Shown one piece after another: positions 1-12,700 of a stretch of DNA of 60,000 nt. A program made the translations under genes and the position numbers. This DNA is from Liolophura sinensis (Eukaryota; Mollusca; Polyplacophora; Chitonida; Chitonidae), in contig NC_088297.1 of assembly GCF_032854445.1 (NCBI RefSeq), positions 5,209,991-5,269,990 of the forward strand, written 5' to 3'. How positions within the stretch are numbered: the first letter of the stretch is position 1; each line of letters begins with the position of its first letter. Under the pieces are notes generated by a model. It had not been told where the DNA came from and did not search any database. It worked only from the letters and a program-made list of their open reading frames with translations.

Positions 1-122
1 GTACGGCCGCAGAGGAAGCCAGCATAAGCTGGACTTGAACTCACAGCTACCACATTGGTGACAGACTCCTGGGTCATTACGCTGTGCTAGCAAGCCAGCC
101 AAACTGAGCCACGGAGGCCCCC
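1..122 (-). repeat. tRNA-headed SINE (family 1), cut by the window edge
   Basis: The minus strand reads GGGGGCCTCCGTGGCTCAG as the A-box end, and ttcaagtccagc at the B box. Confidence 0.8.
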
Positions 123-627
123 GTCATGTAAATGCAACATAAATGAATTCTCAAGCTATTGCGCTCTCCCTAGCAGTTTTTACCTTTGAATTCAGTGCCA
201 CTGCGCTGAGAATATATCAATCAACAAAACAGCGACTGAACAATGGGGGTAACCAGATAACAAGGGTCCAGGCACTGGATTAGTGCGAGAGCTATCTTTA
301 TCTCGTCTGTAATTAATTTTTCTTAATGTAACCTGTGAGTCACAGGATTCTCCTTCTGATCACAATCATACCCAAGAATTTTACACGTTTCCAATCATAG
401 CCAGTTTTCTTGGTAATGGAAACCAGAGTGCTCTGCATAAACTAATTCTCACGGGCAAGTTACTGACAAACTTTTTCCCATGTGCTGAACACATACGCAC
501 AACACAGTGGTGGAAGACAAGCGGTCTTCTATGCCAATGTTAGACTGTGCAATCAGCCATAATGTTAAGAAAAGGTTGAAGAATTATAGTAGCTTGTCCA
601 GTTTGACTCGGTCATATTTGTGCTTAC

Positions 628-770
628 CTGTCAGCAGGTTGAACATCCCACCTGGAGAAAGCCAGAGAGGGTTGGATGTCTACACTCAGTCCCACAGAGC
701 TGTGACGACAGTAACCAGCCTCCAGACCCTCACCACCACTGTACTGTACACGTATCACAGTCTCTAGGCA
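628..770 (-). CDS. TRAPPC9: TRAPPC9 coding exon 17 (authentic copy at the end of a tandem array)
   Basis: Acceptor GTGATTTCAG. The exon reads [19 protein letters not shown], then [19 protein letters not shown] and [10 protein letters not shown], and ends at GACAG/GTAAGC in phase 2. The family has TLEAVLNFKYSGG and YYRNLSLGL. This copy alone has the Arg codon (CGT) after YC, as in the family, and the only donor. Five upstream partial copies carry GGT there and no donor. Confidence 0.88.
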
Positions 771-3700
771 CTGAAATCACAGACAAGTGAGTGAATACAC
801 GACAGAATAGAGAAGGTGTGAGAGACAGGGCTGGATGTCTACACTCATTCCCACAGAGCTGTGACCACAGTAACCAGCCTCTAGACCCTCATCACCACTG
901 TACTGTACACGTATCACAGTCTCTAGGCACTGAAATCACAGACAAGTGAGTGAATACACGACAGAATAGAGAAGGTGTGAGAGAGGGCTGGATGTCTACA
1001 CTCAGCCCCACAGAGCTGTGACCACAGTAACCAGTCTCTAGACCCTCATCACCACTGTACTGTACACGTACCACAGTCTCTAGGCACTGAAATCACAGAC
1101 AAGTGAGTGAATACACGACAGAATAGAGAAGGTGACAGAGAGGGCTGGATGTCTACACTCAGCCCCACAGAGCTGTGACCACAGTAACCAGCCTCTAGAC
1201 CCTCACCACCGCTGTACTGTACACGTATCACGGTCTCTGGGCACTGAAATCACAGACAAGTGAGTGAATACACGACAGAATAGAGAAGGTGACAGAGAGG
1301 GTTGGATGTCTACACTCAGTCCCACAGAGCTGTGACCACAGTAACCAGCCTCTAGACCCTCATCACCACTGTACTGTACACGTATCACAGTCTCTAGGCA
1401 CTGAAATCACAGACAAGTGAGTGAATACACGACAGAATAGAGAAGGTGTGAGAGAGAGGGCTGGATGTCTACACTCAGTCCCACAGAGCTGTGACCACAG
1501 TAACCAGCCTCTAGACCCTCATCACCACTGTACTGTACACGTATCACAGTCTCTAGGCACATTCTCACAACAAAGGGCCTTGGTGCAAGCTGACACGAAA
1601 CTCTACGCGATCCGCATTTTCCGGGATGTCAAAGTTATTGTGACTTAGTGACAGCTGAAATGTTGTCTTACCACTGTGTCAGAGGTGCTTCCATCAAGGG
1701 AGGTAACTGTGCCAGAGCGAACATTTCTAGATCCCCAAAATGTCCGAGCAGGAGATACCACAACATCTGAAAATAAGAAAAGTCAGGCAGCATTATAAAT
1801 GACGGACAAGTATAAATGACTATCAAACTCTGGGAGATGTCTTGTCATGTTTTAATAAATACTGCATTTCAACTAAATTTTGCATTTTTCAAGTGGCACA
1901 TTTTGCTTGATTCTGATTTTCTCCCTACCTTTTTGTTAAATCAATTAATCACTTATCAACAAAACTTTAGTATTGGTTTCAAAAGTGTCATTAGATGGCC
2001 TTCAGGCACTTCTGAAGATGCATTTTCACGTATCAAACTTTAGGTGAAATACAGTACTTTAGATACTTAAAAAAATACATTTCTGACATCTGTAAAACAA
2101 ACTTTTATAATTATATTAAAAAAAAAAAAAAGAGAGAGACCAGTGAGCAGTCACAAGCTAATACTCGGGAAAAGCACATTTAAACTCTGTCCTCCCTCAG
2201 AGTGACAGATATACATTGCCTTCCACATTAAATGGCTGACACATAGCTGATTATCTCCCTTGATCTGCTGTCTTGTGTAACTATTTACCGTCATCTGTGC
2301 CCTGATTGGATATAAAATCACTCGTGCCATGGATACAGACAGCAAAGCAGCCAACAGAACCTGGCTGGAGAGGAAGCTGGGATATGATGTTCTCTTTGTT
2401 CCAGCTGAACACCGTCTCCAAGATTCCTGAAAAGGACAAAATGAACAAGTGGTGACTATTTCTTGATTTTCTTCACACTAAGTATTGCTACCTATTTCCT
2501 CAACATTTTCGCACAGGAAAAAGCAATTTTCAGTGTAATTTATGCACATTTTTAATGGGATTTTAGTGACAAAACTTCACTCGTTGGGTCGGCAACTTTC
2601 AGAGATTCACTAAATGTATAATTTTATCAGACTAAATGGAATAATGACCTTAGAACATGCTTGAATAAACACCTTGCAAACATGTGAAAAGGTTGAAGAA
2701 TTACAATATGCTTTTTTTTCATTTGCTTTTTGTGTTTTTGGAAACTCAATTTTTTTTCTGTATGTTTCACACCACCATTTAACAAACTGGTCAGAAGGAG
2801 AATTCATTTCTCTGTTGTTCATGTTTTTTTCTTCTTTATTTTATAAATAACGAAATGTTACAATGTGGGAATGGACTAGACCCTCTCTACATAGACAGCT
2901 GGTAAGCATGGGGCACAAACTGTAGAAACTGAATTTCTTCACTTACCTGTGTTGTATTTATCCTCCAGTGTGACGTCTATCAGATCCACAGGTAGATTAC
3001 CCACATTCTGCAGTGTTACTGTACACTCTTGACTGTCGATATTAAAAAAAAAAACAACAGAAAGTCATAAGTTGGTCTGACAATAAATCCAAGATCAGGT
3101 TTTATTGTTTTCCTGGGCAATAAAAATATATACTCCATTTTAATCTCACATTACATCACCAACGTTAGGGTGCAATTTATTCTTTTAACTTGGGAAGGCA
3201 AAATACAAAATCAACACTTCTTACTGGCAATGTAACAATGACTGAGAAGTCATAACACCGATAAAATGTGATATGATTTGGTTGTGAGATTTGCTTTTCT
3301 GGGGACTATCTGAAATCCAAAAAATTATTCAAGTCCAAATACAAAAACACTTCTGTTATTTCCTTTCAATACATGTATCTGTGGTTAGCATGCTACAGCT
3401 GCAGAATTACCCACCAATACGGCAGATGTGAGTTCAAGTCCAGCTCATGCTGGTTTCCTCTTTGGTCACATACGGAAAGGTCTGGCAAAAACCAACCGAT
3501 GGTCGTGGATGGCTTTGCCCTTTTTCTTCTTGCCGTACTGCTGGCTGCTGTCTTACAAGTGAAATATTTTTGAGTATGGAGTAAAACACCAAATCAAATA
3601 AAAAAAATAAGTAAACATCAACATTATTCAAATGCAGTCAACAGATGAGAAATGGTCCCTTACCTTTGACCCGCATGTAATGCCGTAGTTCCGCTGGTAA

Positions 3701-6700
3701 CTATATTAGCTCCCTCTGGTGCTGAGAAGAAACTTGCGGCTTTCGGAAGAGAGGTGGTTAACTGAATGTGAGGGAGGCTAGGGACTACTTCCACCTGGAA
3801 TGCTGAATTCTCTATACGTGGAATGTCCTTCAGCTTACAGAAACTCCTCACCCCAAACACATGTGTACTGTAACCTGCAGTAAGGAGAATTTAGGGTTTG
3901 TTGAGTACAACCAAAATTGTTGTTGATCAACAGAAGATGTTTTGGCACTATAAATACATGTACTTATTACTCTTACACACACTGCTGATACTCAAGTATT
4001 AAGGAGAATCCAGATTTGTAGGTGATCACAACAAATCTTAATAATTAGAATGTTCTTCACATAACAAAAAAACTCCTTAATGTGTGATATTAACTAAAGT
4101 AAAGAGAAACCAGATTCGTATGTGATCACAACAAATCTCTTCTTAACAATTAGAAGGCTCTTCACACAACAAAAACTCGTTGCTGTGTGATGTTAACTAA
4201 AGTAAGGAGAAATCCAAGCTACAGTCATTGGATTAAAACCTTGAAAAGGCTAGAATATTTCTAGCGCCAAATCTAAATACAATCCAATCTCCCAATACTG
4301 TCCTACTCACTCACTGCCCTGCCTTTCCACACTCAAATTTAGCCTAAAAAGTTCCCAGCAAAGTCAATTATTAAGATAAAGCTAAAAATTAAGACTTAAC
4401 TTTTACATCTGGACTATGGTTTGATTTCACCTGTTCCATTCTTACCTGTAATACTGAGCTCCCCTGCAGCCTTAGGCATGCCCACTAGCTTCACCAGACA
4501 GGGGCCCGACTCGGCGGGGAGGGAGGGTGTCGATGGGAACGTGTCAAACTCAACCCCTTCCGTTATCAAACCCTGCCAGGAGAAGACACACAAAGCCGTG
4601 AAAACATCAGTGCAAATATTAGCTAATGTGGTACATGACCATGGTGCTGCAACTTCCAAACACACCTTGAAACACCGCTCCAAGATCAACAGAACTCTTA
4701 GAATCAGGCAAAATGTGCAAGTTAGTCATGGGCTAAATTATGTCATATATTGTAAAATGAATTTAAAGATTTATTCATTTATTCATTTGATTGGTTTTTT
4801 ACGCCGTACTCAAGAATATTTCACTTATACGACGGCGGCCAGCATTATGTTGGGTGGAAACCGAGCACAGCCCGGGGGAAACTCACGACCATCCGCAGGT
4901 TGCTGACAGCCCTTCCCACTTACGGCCGGAGAGGAAGCCAGCATGAGCTGGACTTGAACTCACAGCAGCCGCATTGGTGAGAGGCTCCTGGGTTAGCTAG
5001 CGCGCTAACCAAATGAGCCACGCAGGCCCCAAATTTAAAGATGGATGTCACCATGTCATACTCTATATGTGATACCTTGAAATGAACCGATCGGAAGTTT
5101 GACCCTATACATGTATATGCCATGGGACCTTGACATGACCTTATAATTAGTGACCTTGACATGACCTTATAATCAGTGACCTTGACATGACCTTATAATT
5201 AGTGACCTTGATATGACCATATAATTGACTTTGACATGACCTTATAATTAGTGACCCTGACATGACCTTGTAATTTGTGACCTTGGCTTACCTTTCTCAA
5301 CATGGGGTCTCAGCATCATCTAATCATGAGAGAACTTGAAACAAGCTTAAAAATACTCTACTTTCAAAGGAAGAAAAAACATACTAAACACACATACATA
5401 CATACATAGATATACAACTCACCATGTTTGATTGTCATGTAAAGGAGGCACAGGTATAAAACATAAACTCACCATGTTTGATTGTCATGTAAAGGAGGCA
5501 CAGGTATAAATCATAAACTCACCGTGTTTGATTGTCATGTAAAGGAGGCACAGGTATAAAACATAAACTCACCATGTTTGATTGTCATGTAAAGGAGGCA
5601 CAGGTATAAACCATAAACTCACCATGTTTGATTGTCATGTAAACGAGGCACAGGTATAAAACATAAACTCACCGTGTTTGATTGTCATGTAAAGGAGGCA
5701 CAGGTATAAAACATAAACTCACCGTGTTTGATTGTCACGTAAACGAGGCACAGGTATAAAACATAAACTCACCATGTTTGATTGTCATGTAAAGGAGGCA
5801 CAGGTACAAAACATAAACTCACCATGTTTGATTGTCATGTAAACGAGGCACAGGTATAAAACATAAACTCACCATGTTTTATTGTCATGTAAAGGAGGCA
5901 CAGGTATAAAACATAAACTCACTGTGTTTGATCGTCATGTAAAGGAGGCACAGGTATAAAACATAAACTCACCATGTTTGACTGTCATGTAAAGGAGGCA
6001 CAGGTATAAAACATAAACTCACCGTGTTTGATCGTCATGTAAAGGAGGCACAGGTATAAAACATAAACTCACCATGTTTGATTGTCATGTAAAGGAGGCA
6101 CAGGTATGAAACATAAACTCACCATGTTTGACTGTCATGTAAAGGAGGCACAGGTATAAAACATAAACTCACCGTGTTTGATCGTCATGTAAAGGAGGCA
6201 CAGGTATAAAACATAAACTCACCATGTTTGACTGTCATGTAAACGAGGCACAGGTATAAAACATAAACTCACCATGTGAGTTATTTTGAGATCGTCAGCC
6301 ATTGGATTGGACAAATGAAGAGCAACTTCACACGAGTCCCCAGCTACCCACATGAAGTCTGAAAAATTCAAATAAATATGACTTGAGTTGAACTGAACTG
6401 GGATTTTAAATTACACACTGTCTTCGCTCTCCTTTTTGCAATGATTTATTTCATCAGTGTTTCCTGTCACAGTGGTGCATATTAGCCTTTGGGATGATCG
6501 ATAGCTTAGGATTTTAACAGTCGTATGGTCTAGGACCCTGAGTATTGTAAAGGAATAACTGAACAGGCCGAGGTTAGAAAATAAACTACGCATGCTGAAA
6601 ACATGACGAAGTATTCTACAGGGGTGAATCGAAGCGAGCACCAGTCCAATCATAAAATACTCAACACAGTCCTCCAGGGCCAGCAGATCAGTATAAACTG

Positions 6701-9700
6701 CCATCAACACAATGTTGGTTGAACTTTCTCCATTTTACAATGACAGAGGGGTGAATCCCATTAGCTCAGAACATGAGGTTAGTTGGCTGAAAGTCAGGCC
6801 ACTCACCCAAAGGGGCCGAGTTAAATAGAAAGTGTACGTACGTATGTTTGGGGTCTTAAATCGTACTTGACAATTTTTCAGTCATATGACAAGGGGAAGT
6901 CTTCTTGTGCTAGCCCCTGTCATGCTTCCTTCATCTAAGCAAGGCAGCAACATTTGTTAAGTCTTTGGTATGTCACAACCCAGAAGAAAATATGTATTAT
7001 TTCGACCTATTTGAACGTGCAAGAAATAGGAAAAAATTAAATCTTGACATCCTGCTCCAATAAAATAGCCTCAAAACTCGCCTCAAAAATGCTGTGTGGA
7101 CACATTCTTTCATATTTCTGGCAAATCTCCTCCTTTATGGGCTAAACATGCATAAAGTAAATGAAAAAAAAACAAACAAAAAATAGAAATCTGAAGAGAT
7201 TACTGAATGTCTTTTATGCAGAATAGTCAAGAATATCTCACTTCCATGACGGTGGTTATTAAATAATCTCCTATACAGCTTAAGCAGCTGATGAACAGCT
7301 TACCCATCATTGCCTTAGCTCGTCCTGGCGTGGCGTTGTTGTTGTTGGTGTTGGTGTTTGATGTGAATGGTGAGTAGATGAATGGGTTGTCAGACTTGAT
7401 CTCAAACACAGGGGTTTTCTGCGACATCTTCTGAGGCTCCAGATGGGGGTGAAGTGGGAGGGGCTTGAAACTTCTGCAAAAGTTTTTTTCAAAAAGTCAA
7501 ATTTAATGGCATTTATTACATGCTATTAAAAAAAAGCTGTGTTGATATTTCTTCAGAATGTGATTCTAAAACAGACTGAATGAATGAATGAATGAATGAA
7601 TGAAGAACACAGTAAGGCTCTTCATCACATGTTATAACAAATCTTCAAAATACACCTAAACCACGTCAGTTTTTTTAATGACACCCATGAAAATCTGGTT
7701 AGTGCATTTTGAAATTTGCATTTAAAGGAGAGGAAAATTTAAATATCAATCAAATACCATTGAAAAAAGTATGCATTTTCTCGCAGGTGCATGCCATAAA
7801 ACAAAATCTAATATGTACTTAAAGTTGATAAATTATAGATAAAGTCAGCGCCAAAACTGCTGAGGGCGACTCCATGTTGCCTAAGAACTAGTCCTGAAGT
7901 CTTCTGTGTTAGGAGAATTGCCATCGGAAACTGCCATACTGCAGTTTGTACATTTCCGGTAGAACTCTTCTTCCCAGAAGGTATCGCTTGACGATCAGGA
8001 ACCGGAATGTTGGACGTAGGTTCCAAGTTTACATGAACAAGCCGGCAGTTTTAACCTCTTCCATTGGCTGAGGGGCAAGACACCCCCAGCATAAATTACA
8101 GGGTGTTGAAGATGGAGGACGCGATGGATTCAGTGATTTATGCCAACTTTGCAGTTTTCAGGCTTTAGATTTATAGCAAGGAAAATCGCAAAATGATGCA
8201 GCAGTCACCACCAGATAGAAAAAAAATGTGCTCTTTTCAGCCTACAGTGTCATGTTTTTCAGTTTTCTTCTTTAAATTTGTCAGTCAGTCAGTCCATGAA
8301 TTTGGCTGATTAGATCACCATCAAAACTTCTTCGTATGCCCTCTTTTTTATCAAATTTCTCATATCTTTTTGATTTTTCCGAAATAAAAAGTGAACAAAA
8401 GTCAGACTGAATATGGTAAATTCCTTTCACATTATTTAGATTTAAACATGAAGTATTGATTGTCCTGTACCCTGAAAGTGACTTTCTCTTTATAAGCCCT
8501 GCGTATACAAATTTTCACATTTTTTCCTGTTTGAAATAATCCTTTAATGCCAGCTAAACAAAATCTTTTTTCCCTTCAAGATATGACATAATTCTTCATA
8601 TCATCCAGCACAAACCTTCATATCATCCAGCACAAACCTTCATATCATCCGGCACAAACCTTCATATCATCCGGCACAAACCTTCATATCATCCGGCACA
8701 AACCTTCATATCATCCAGCACAAACCTGTGGTCAGTGTCCTAAATCTATTTTGTATCTAACATGTTCACCATCACTTCTTGCTTTTAAGTCAAGCTATCT
8801 GACTTATTATTTCAATCAGTATTTTTGGAATGCACATCTATTTATTAATTATTCCAGCTGACATATGTAATGATGTATTATAGACTGTTTGTGTAATATT
8901 AATGCATTGTTATAGAGGGCCTCTGCGAAAAGCAAATTGTTCCATTTGACAGAGCTACCCTCTTTCCATAATGGTTTTAATTAATCACTCATTCAGAAAG
9001 CAGCTTGAATCAAGTGAAAGAATAAAGTATATTTGAATCTTTTTCTGGTTCAGTGAAGACAGAAAAAAATAAAACAGAAGATCTTGTGTCAGCAGCTCAA
9101 GACGAGAATCTTACTTGACCGTGGGCAGATGTGTCATTGGTACAGGCGGCAGGATGAGTCCATTCTCTACAGCCAGGGGGTGAGGTGTGCCTTCACAGTT
9201 AGCTGTGAAACTCTCTAAGGTACTGACTGCTTCCCTCATATCTTGAGCACTTAAGTGGTCATGCATCGTGTGTAAGAGAAATGCCATATGCCTGGAGAGT
9301 CAAGGAAGAGATCCATTTTCAATTTTGTCATTCATTTCTTGATTAAGTCATTTTTATGGTTGAGAGGCCAAACAACATTGCAAATCACAAAAAAGGGAAT
9401 GAACTCTAGAAACTACAGTTGGCGGCCAGTTCACATTTCTTAATATATGAGAATCAAATAAAACAACGACATGTATTGACACGTCTGTCTGCTTTAGACA
9501 GAAAATAATACTGAATCATCATTGCATAACATTGTTTGTTTACTTTGTGTTTCACCTAAAGTTTAGCAATTTTCACGTTACACATTTCACAAGATTCTGA
9601 TCATTTTTTGTGAGGTTTGATTAATTTCTATTTCTGCTATCTGCCTTGTTTGCACACAGTCATCACTCTGTCTCTTACCTTATAATTAACTGAGGATCTC

Positions 9701-12700
9701 CCATCTTACGAGCAGAAAACACCAACTCATTGAGAACTCTCAGCTGTAGGACTGGCCAGCCAGTGGGGCCACCTGGAAAACACAAGGGAGAGTGAGTGAG
9801 TGAGTGCTTGGGGTTTAACGTCGTACTCAACAATTTTTCAGTCATATGACGACGAAGGAATCATTAGGGTGCATGTACGTTTAATGTGCCTCCTTGTTGC
9901 AGGATGGATTTCCACCGCTCTTTTATTTAGTGCTGCTTCACTGAGATGAATTACCGAAGGCAAGTAAGCCGCCCCACCCGAGCCATTATACTGATACGGG
10001 TCAACCAGTCGTTGCACTATCCCCTTCATGCTGAACGCCAAGCGAGGAAGTTACAACTTCCTCTTTTAAAGTCTTAGGTGTGACTCGATCAAGGATTGAT
10101 CCTGGATCTACCGGTCCCGAAGCGGACGCTCTACCAACTGTGCTATCCGGGCCGGTCCACATGGGAGACAACTAGTGTTCATCTATTCACATGTTCTCAT
10201 TTCCAGAAAAATTTATTTATTTATTTATTTGATTAGTTTTTTACGCCGTACTCAAGAATATTTCACTTATACAATGGCAGCCAGCATTATGGTGGGAGGA
10301 AACCAGGCAGAGCCCTGGGGGAGACCCACGACCATCCAAAGGTTGCTGTCAGACCTTCCCACATACGGCCGGAGAGGAAGCCAAATGAGCTGGACTTGAA
10401 CTCACAGCCGCATTGGTGAAAGGCTTCTGGGTCATTACCCTGCGCTAGTGTGCTAACCAAATGAGTCACGGAGGCCCCCAATTTCCAGGAAAAAGAAAAT
10501 GCAGTAACTGGTTAGAAAAATATAGACCCTTATCTGTCTCATGCCGACCTAGTATTCAGCAAGCAATATGATGGCAAACCAGTCAAAAAATCCCAAATAC
10601 ACTGAACTTGAAATAAAACTCTTAAGTTATAAGATCGCCCTATAAGATGGAACCTGCGAATGGTCATGGGTTTCCCCCGGGCTCTGCCTGGTTTCCTCCG
10701 GCCATGATGCTGGCCGCCGTCATATAAGTGAAATATTCTTGAGTACGGGGTAAAACATCAATCAAATAAATAAATATAAGATGGGAGAATCAATTAGAAC
10801 CAAGCAAAATATATCACTTGAAAAATGCTAAAATTTAAGCAAAATACGGCTGCACTGAAACTTGGCTGCCAATTCATAAGATACCTCTTGTACACCCGAC
10901 TGACAAGCAGGTTAAGTATGACTGAATAGCAGGTTAAGTACAACTGAATAGCAGGTTAAGTATGACTGACAAGCAGGTAAAGTATGACTGAATAGCAGGT
11001 TAAGTACAACTGACAAGCAGGTTAAATATGACTCACAAGCAGGTTTAGTACAACTGACAAGCAGGTTAAATATGACTCACAAGCAGGTTAAGTACGACTG
11101 ACAAGCGGGTTAAGTATGACTGACAAGAAGGTTAAGTTACACTGACAAGCAGGTTAAGTATGACTGACAAGCAGGTAAAGTATGACTGACAAGCAAGACA
11201 AGCAGGGAAAGTATGACTGACAAGCAGGTTAAGTGCATCTGACAAGCAGGTTAAGTATGACCAACAAGCAGGTAAAATACGACTGACAAGCAGGACAAGC
11301 GTGGAAAGTATGACTGACAAGCAGGTTAAGTGCATCTGACAAGCAGGTTAAGTATGACCAACAAGCAGGTAAAATACGACTGACAAGCAGGTTAAGTACG
11401 ACTGACAAGCAGGTTAAGTACGACTGACAAGCAGGTTAAGTTACACTGACAAGCAGGTTAAGTATGACCAACAAGCAGGTAAAGTACGACTGACAAGCAG
11501 TTTAAGTACGACTGACAAGCAGGTTAAGTACGACTGACAAGCAGGTTAAGTATGACTGACAAGCAGGTTAGGTGCATATACAAAAAGTCCACCAATACTG
11601 ATACATGTAACTATTGTATTTGCCTTAAACATTTGCATGAAAAAAGTGCACTTCCAGAGACAACTACAAGTCATTAAATATTTCTTTTACTGTTGAAAGT
11701 TGAAGTTTTCCAGTAGGATGAATACAGAGCAAAGATATCTAATTTATTTATTTTATATCTCTTTCTTCTTTTGTTTTGTTTTTTAAGCTGACTGGCTAGT
11801 TAAAAACCTCTCCTGAAAGAAAAAAAGTAAGTAGGTATACAGTCCACGAGAATTACCTGCGAGAAATTCCTTAGGATCCAGGGAGATGCTGAAGCCATTG
11901 ATTGCCTGTAGCAAAAGTGTGTAGCACTGATACCATGAAGGTGTGGCAATCTGCGGCGCTACACACTGCATCGCCGCAATGCGTTTGAAGAACGCCGCCT
12001 TCCGGTGGAAACCTATTTGTGTGTACAGCGTGGACAGGGAAGAGTATTTCTGAACCTGCAGAGCAAAAAAAAAAAAATCCAAGCATGAGACTAACATTTA
12101 AAGTATGGACGACTTAATTCATTTATTTACTCTGACTGGTGTTTTACGCCGTACTCAAGAATATTTCACATGTACCACAGCAGCCAGCATTGTGGTGGGA
12201 GAAAACTGGGCAGAGCCTGCGAGAAAACCATAACCATCCGAAGGTTGTTTGCAGACCTTCCTATGCACAGCCGGAGAGTACGAAGATTTAGTACATAGCA
12301 GAAAAAAAGCTAATAATATATCCCCCCCATGCTAACACACACTTCGCTATTAGAGCATAAGGGGGCGCGAGATGCAGTTAAGATTCTTGTCTTTCATTCT
12401 CTGTGACACACGAGGTCTGGGCGCATACATGTATCTTGTCAGGACATCTAGATGACAAAACATTGGAAAGTTCACCAGTAACATGCCAAGGGTCACTGGT
12501 TTTACACCAGGCACTCCAGTTTCCTCCACCCATAAAGGTAACCAGCATCGTAGTAAAAAAATTCTTGAGTCCAGCAAAATTCTTCCCGTAAAAAAAGTGC
12601 ATGACATCCTTCACTACAACACCAGTTCTATTTTTATCTTAGCTCAGCCCAACATGTACATTTATCAGTTTACAGCTGTAGTACAGTATCTGACATAAGT

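Noticed and set aside
892-1388. Three 60-codon minus ORFs as small proteins
   Set aside because: They are the partial duplicates of TRAPPC9 exon 17 read through the array junctions.
1565-1633. Minus-strand stretch reading [12 protein letters not shown] as a further TRAPPC9 exon
   Set aside because: Exon 16 ends in phase 0 and the family alignment passes directly to exon 17. The stretch ends in TGA and lacks matching splice sites.
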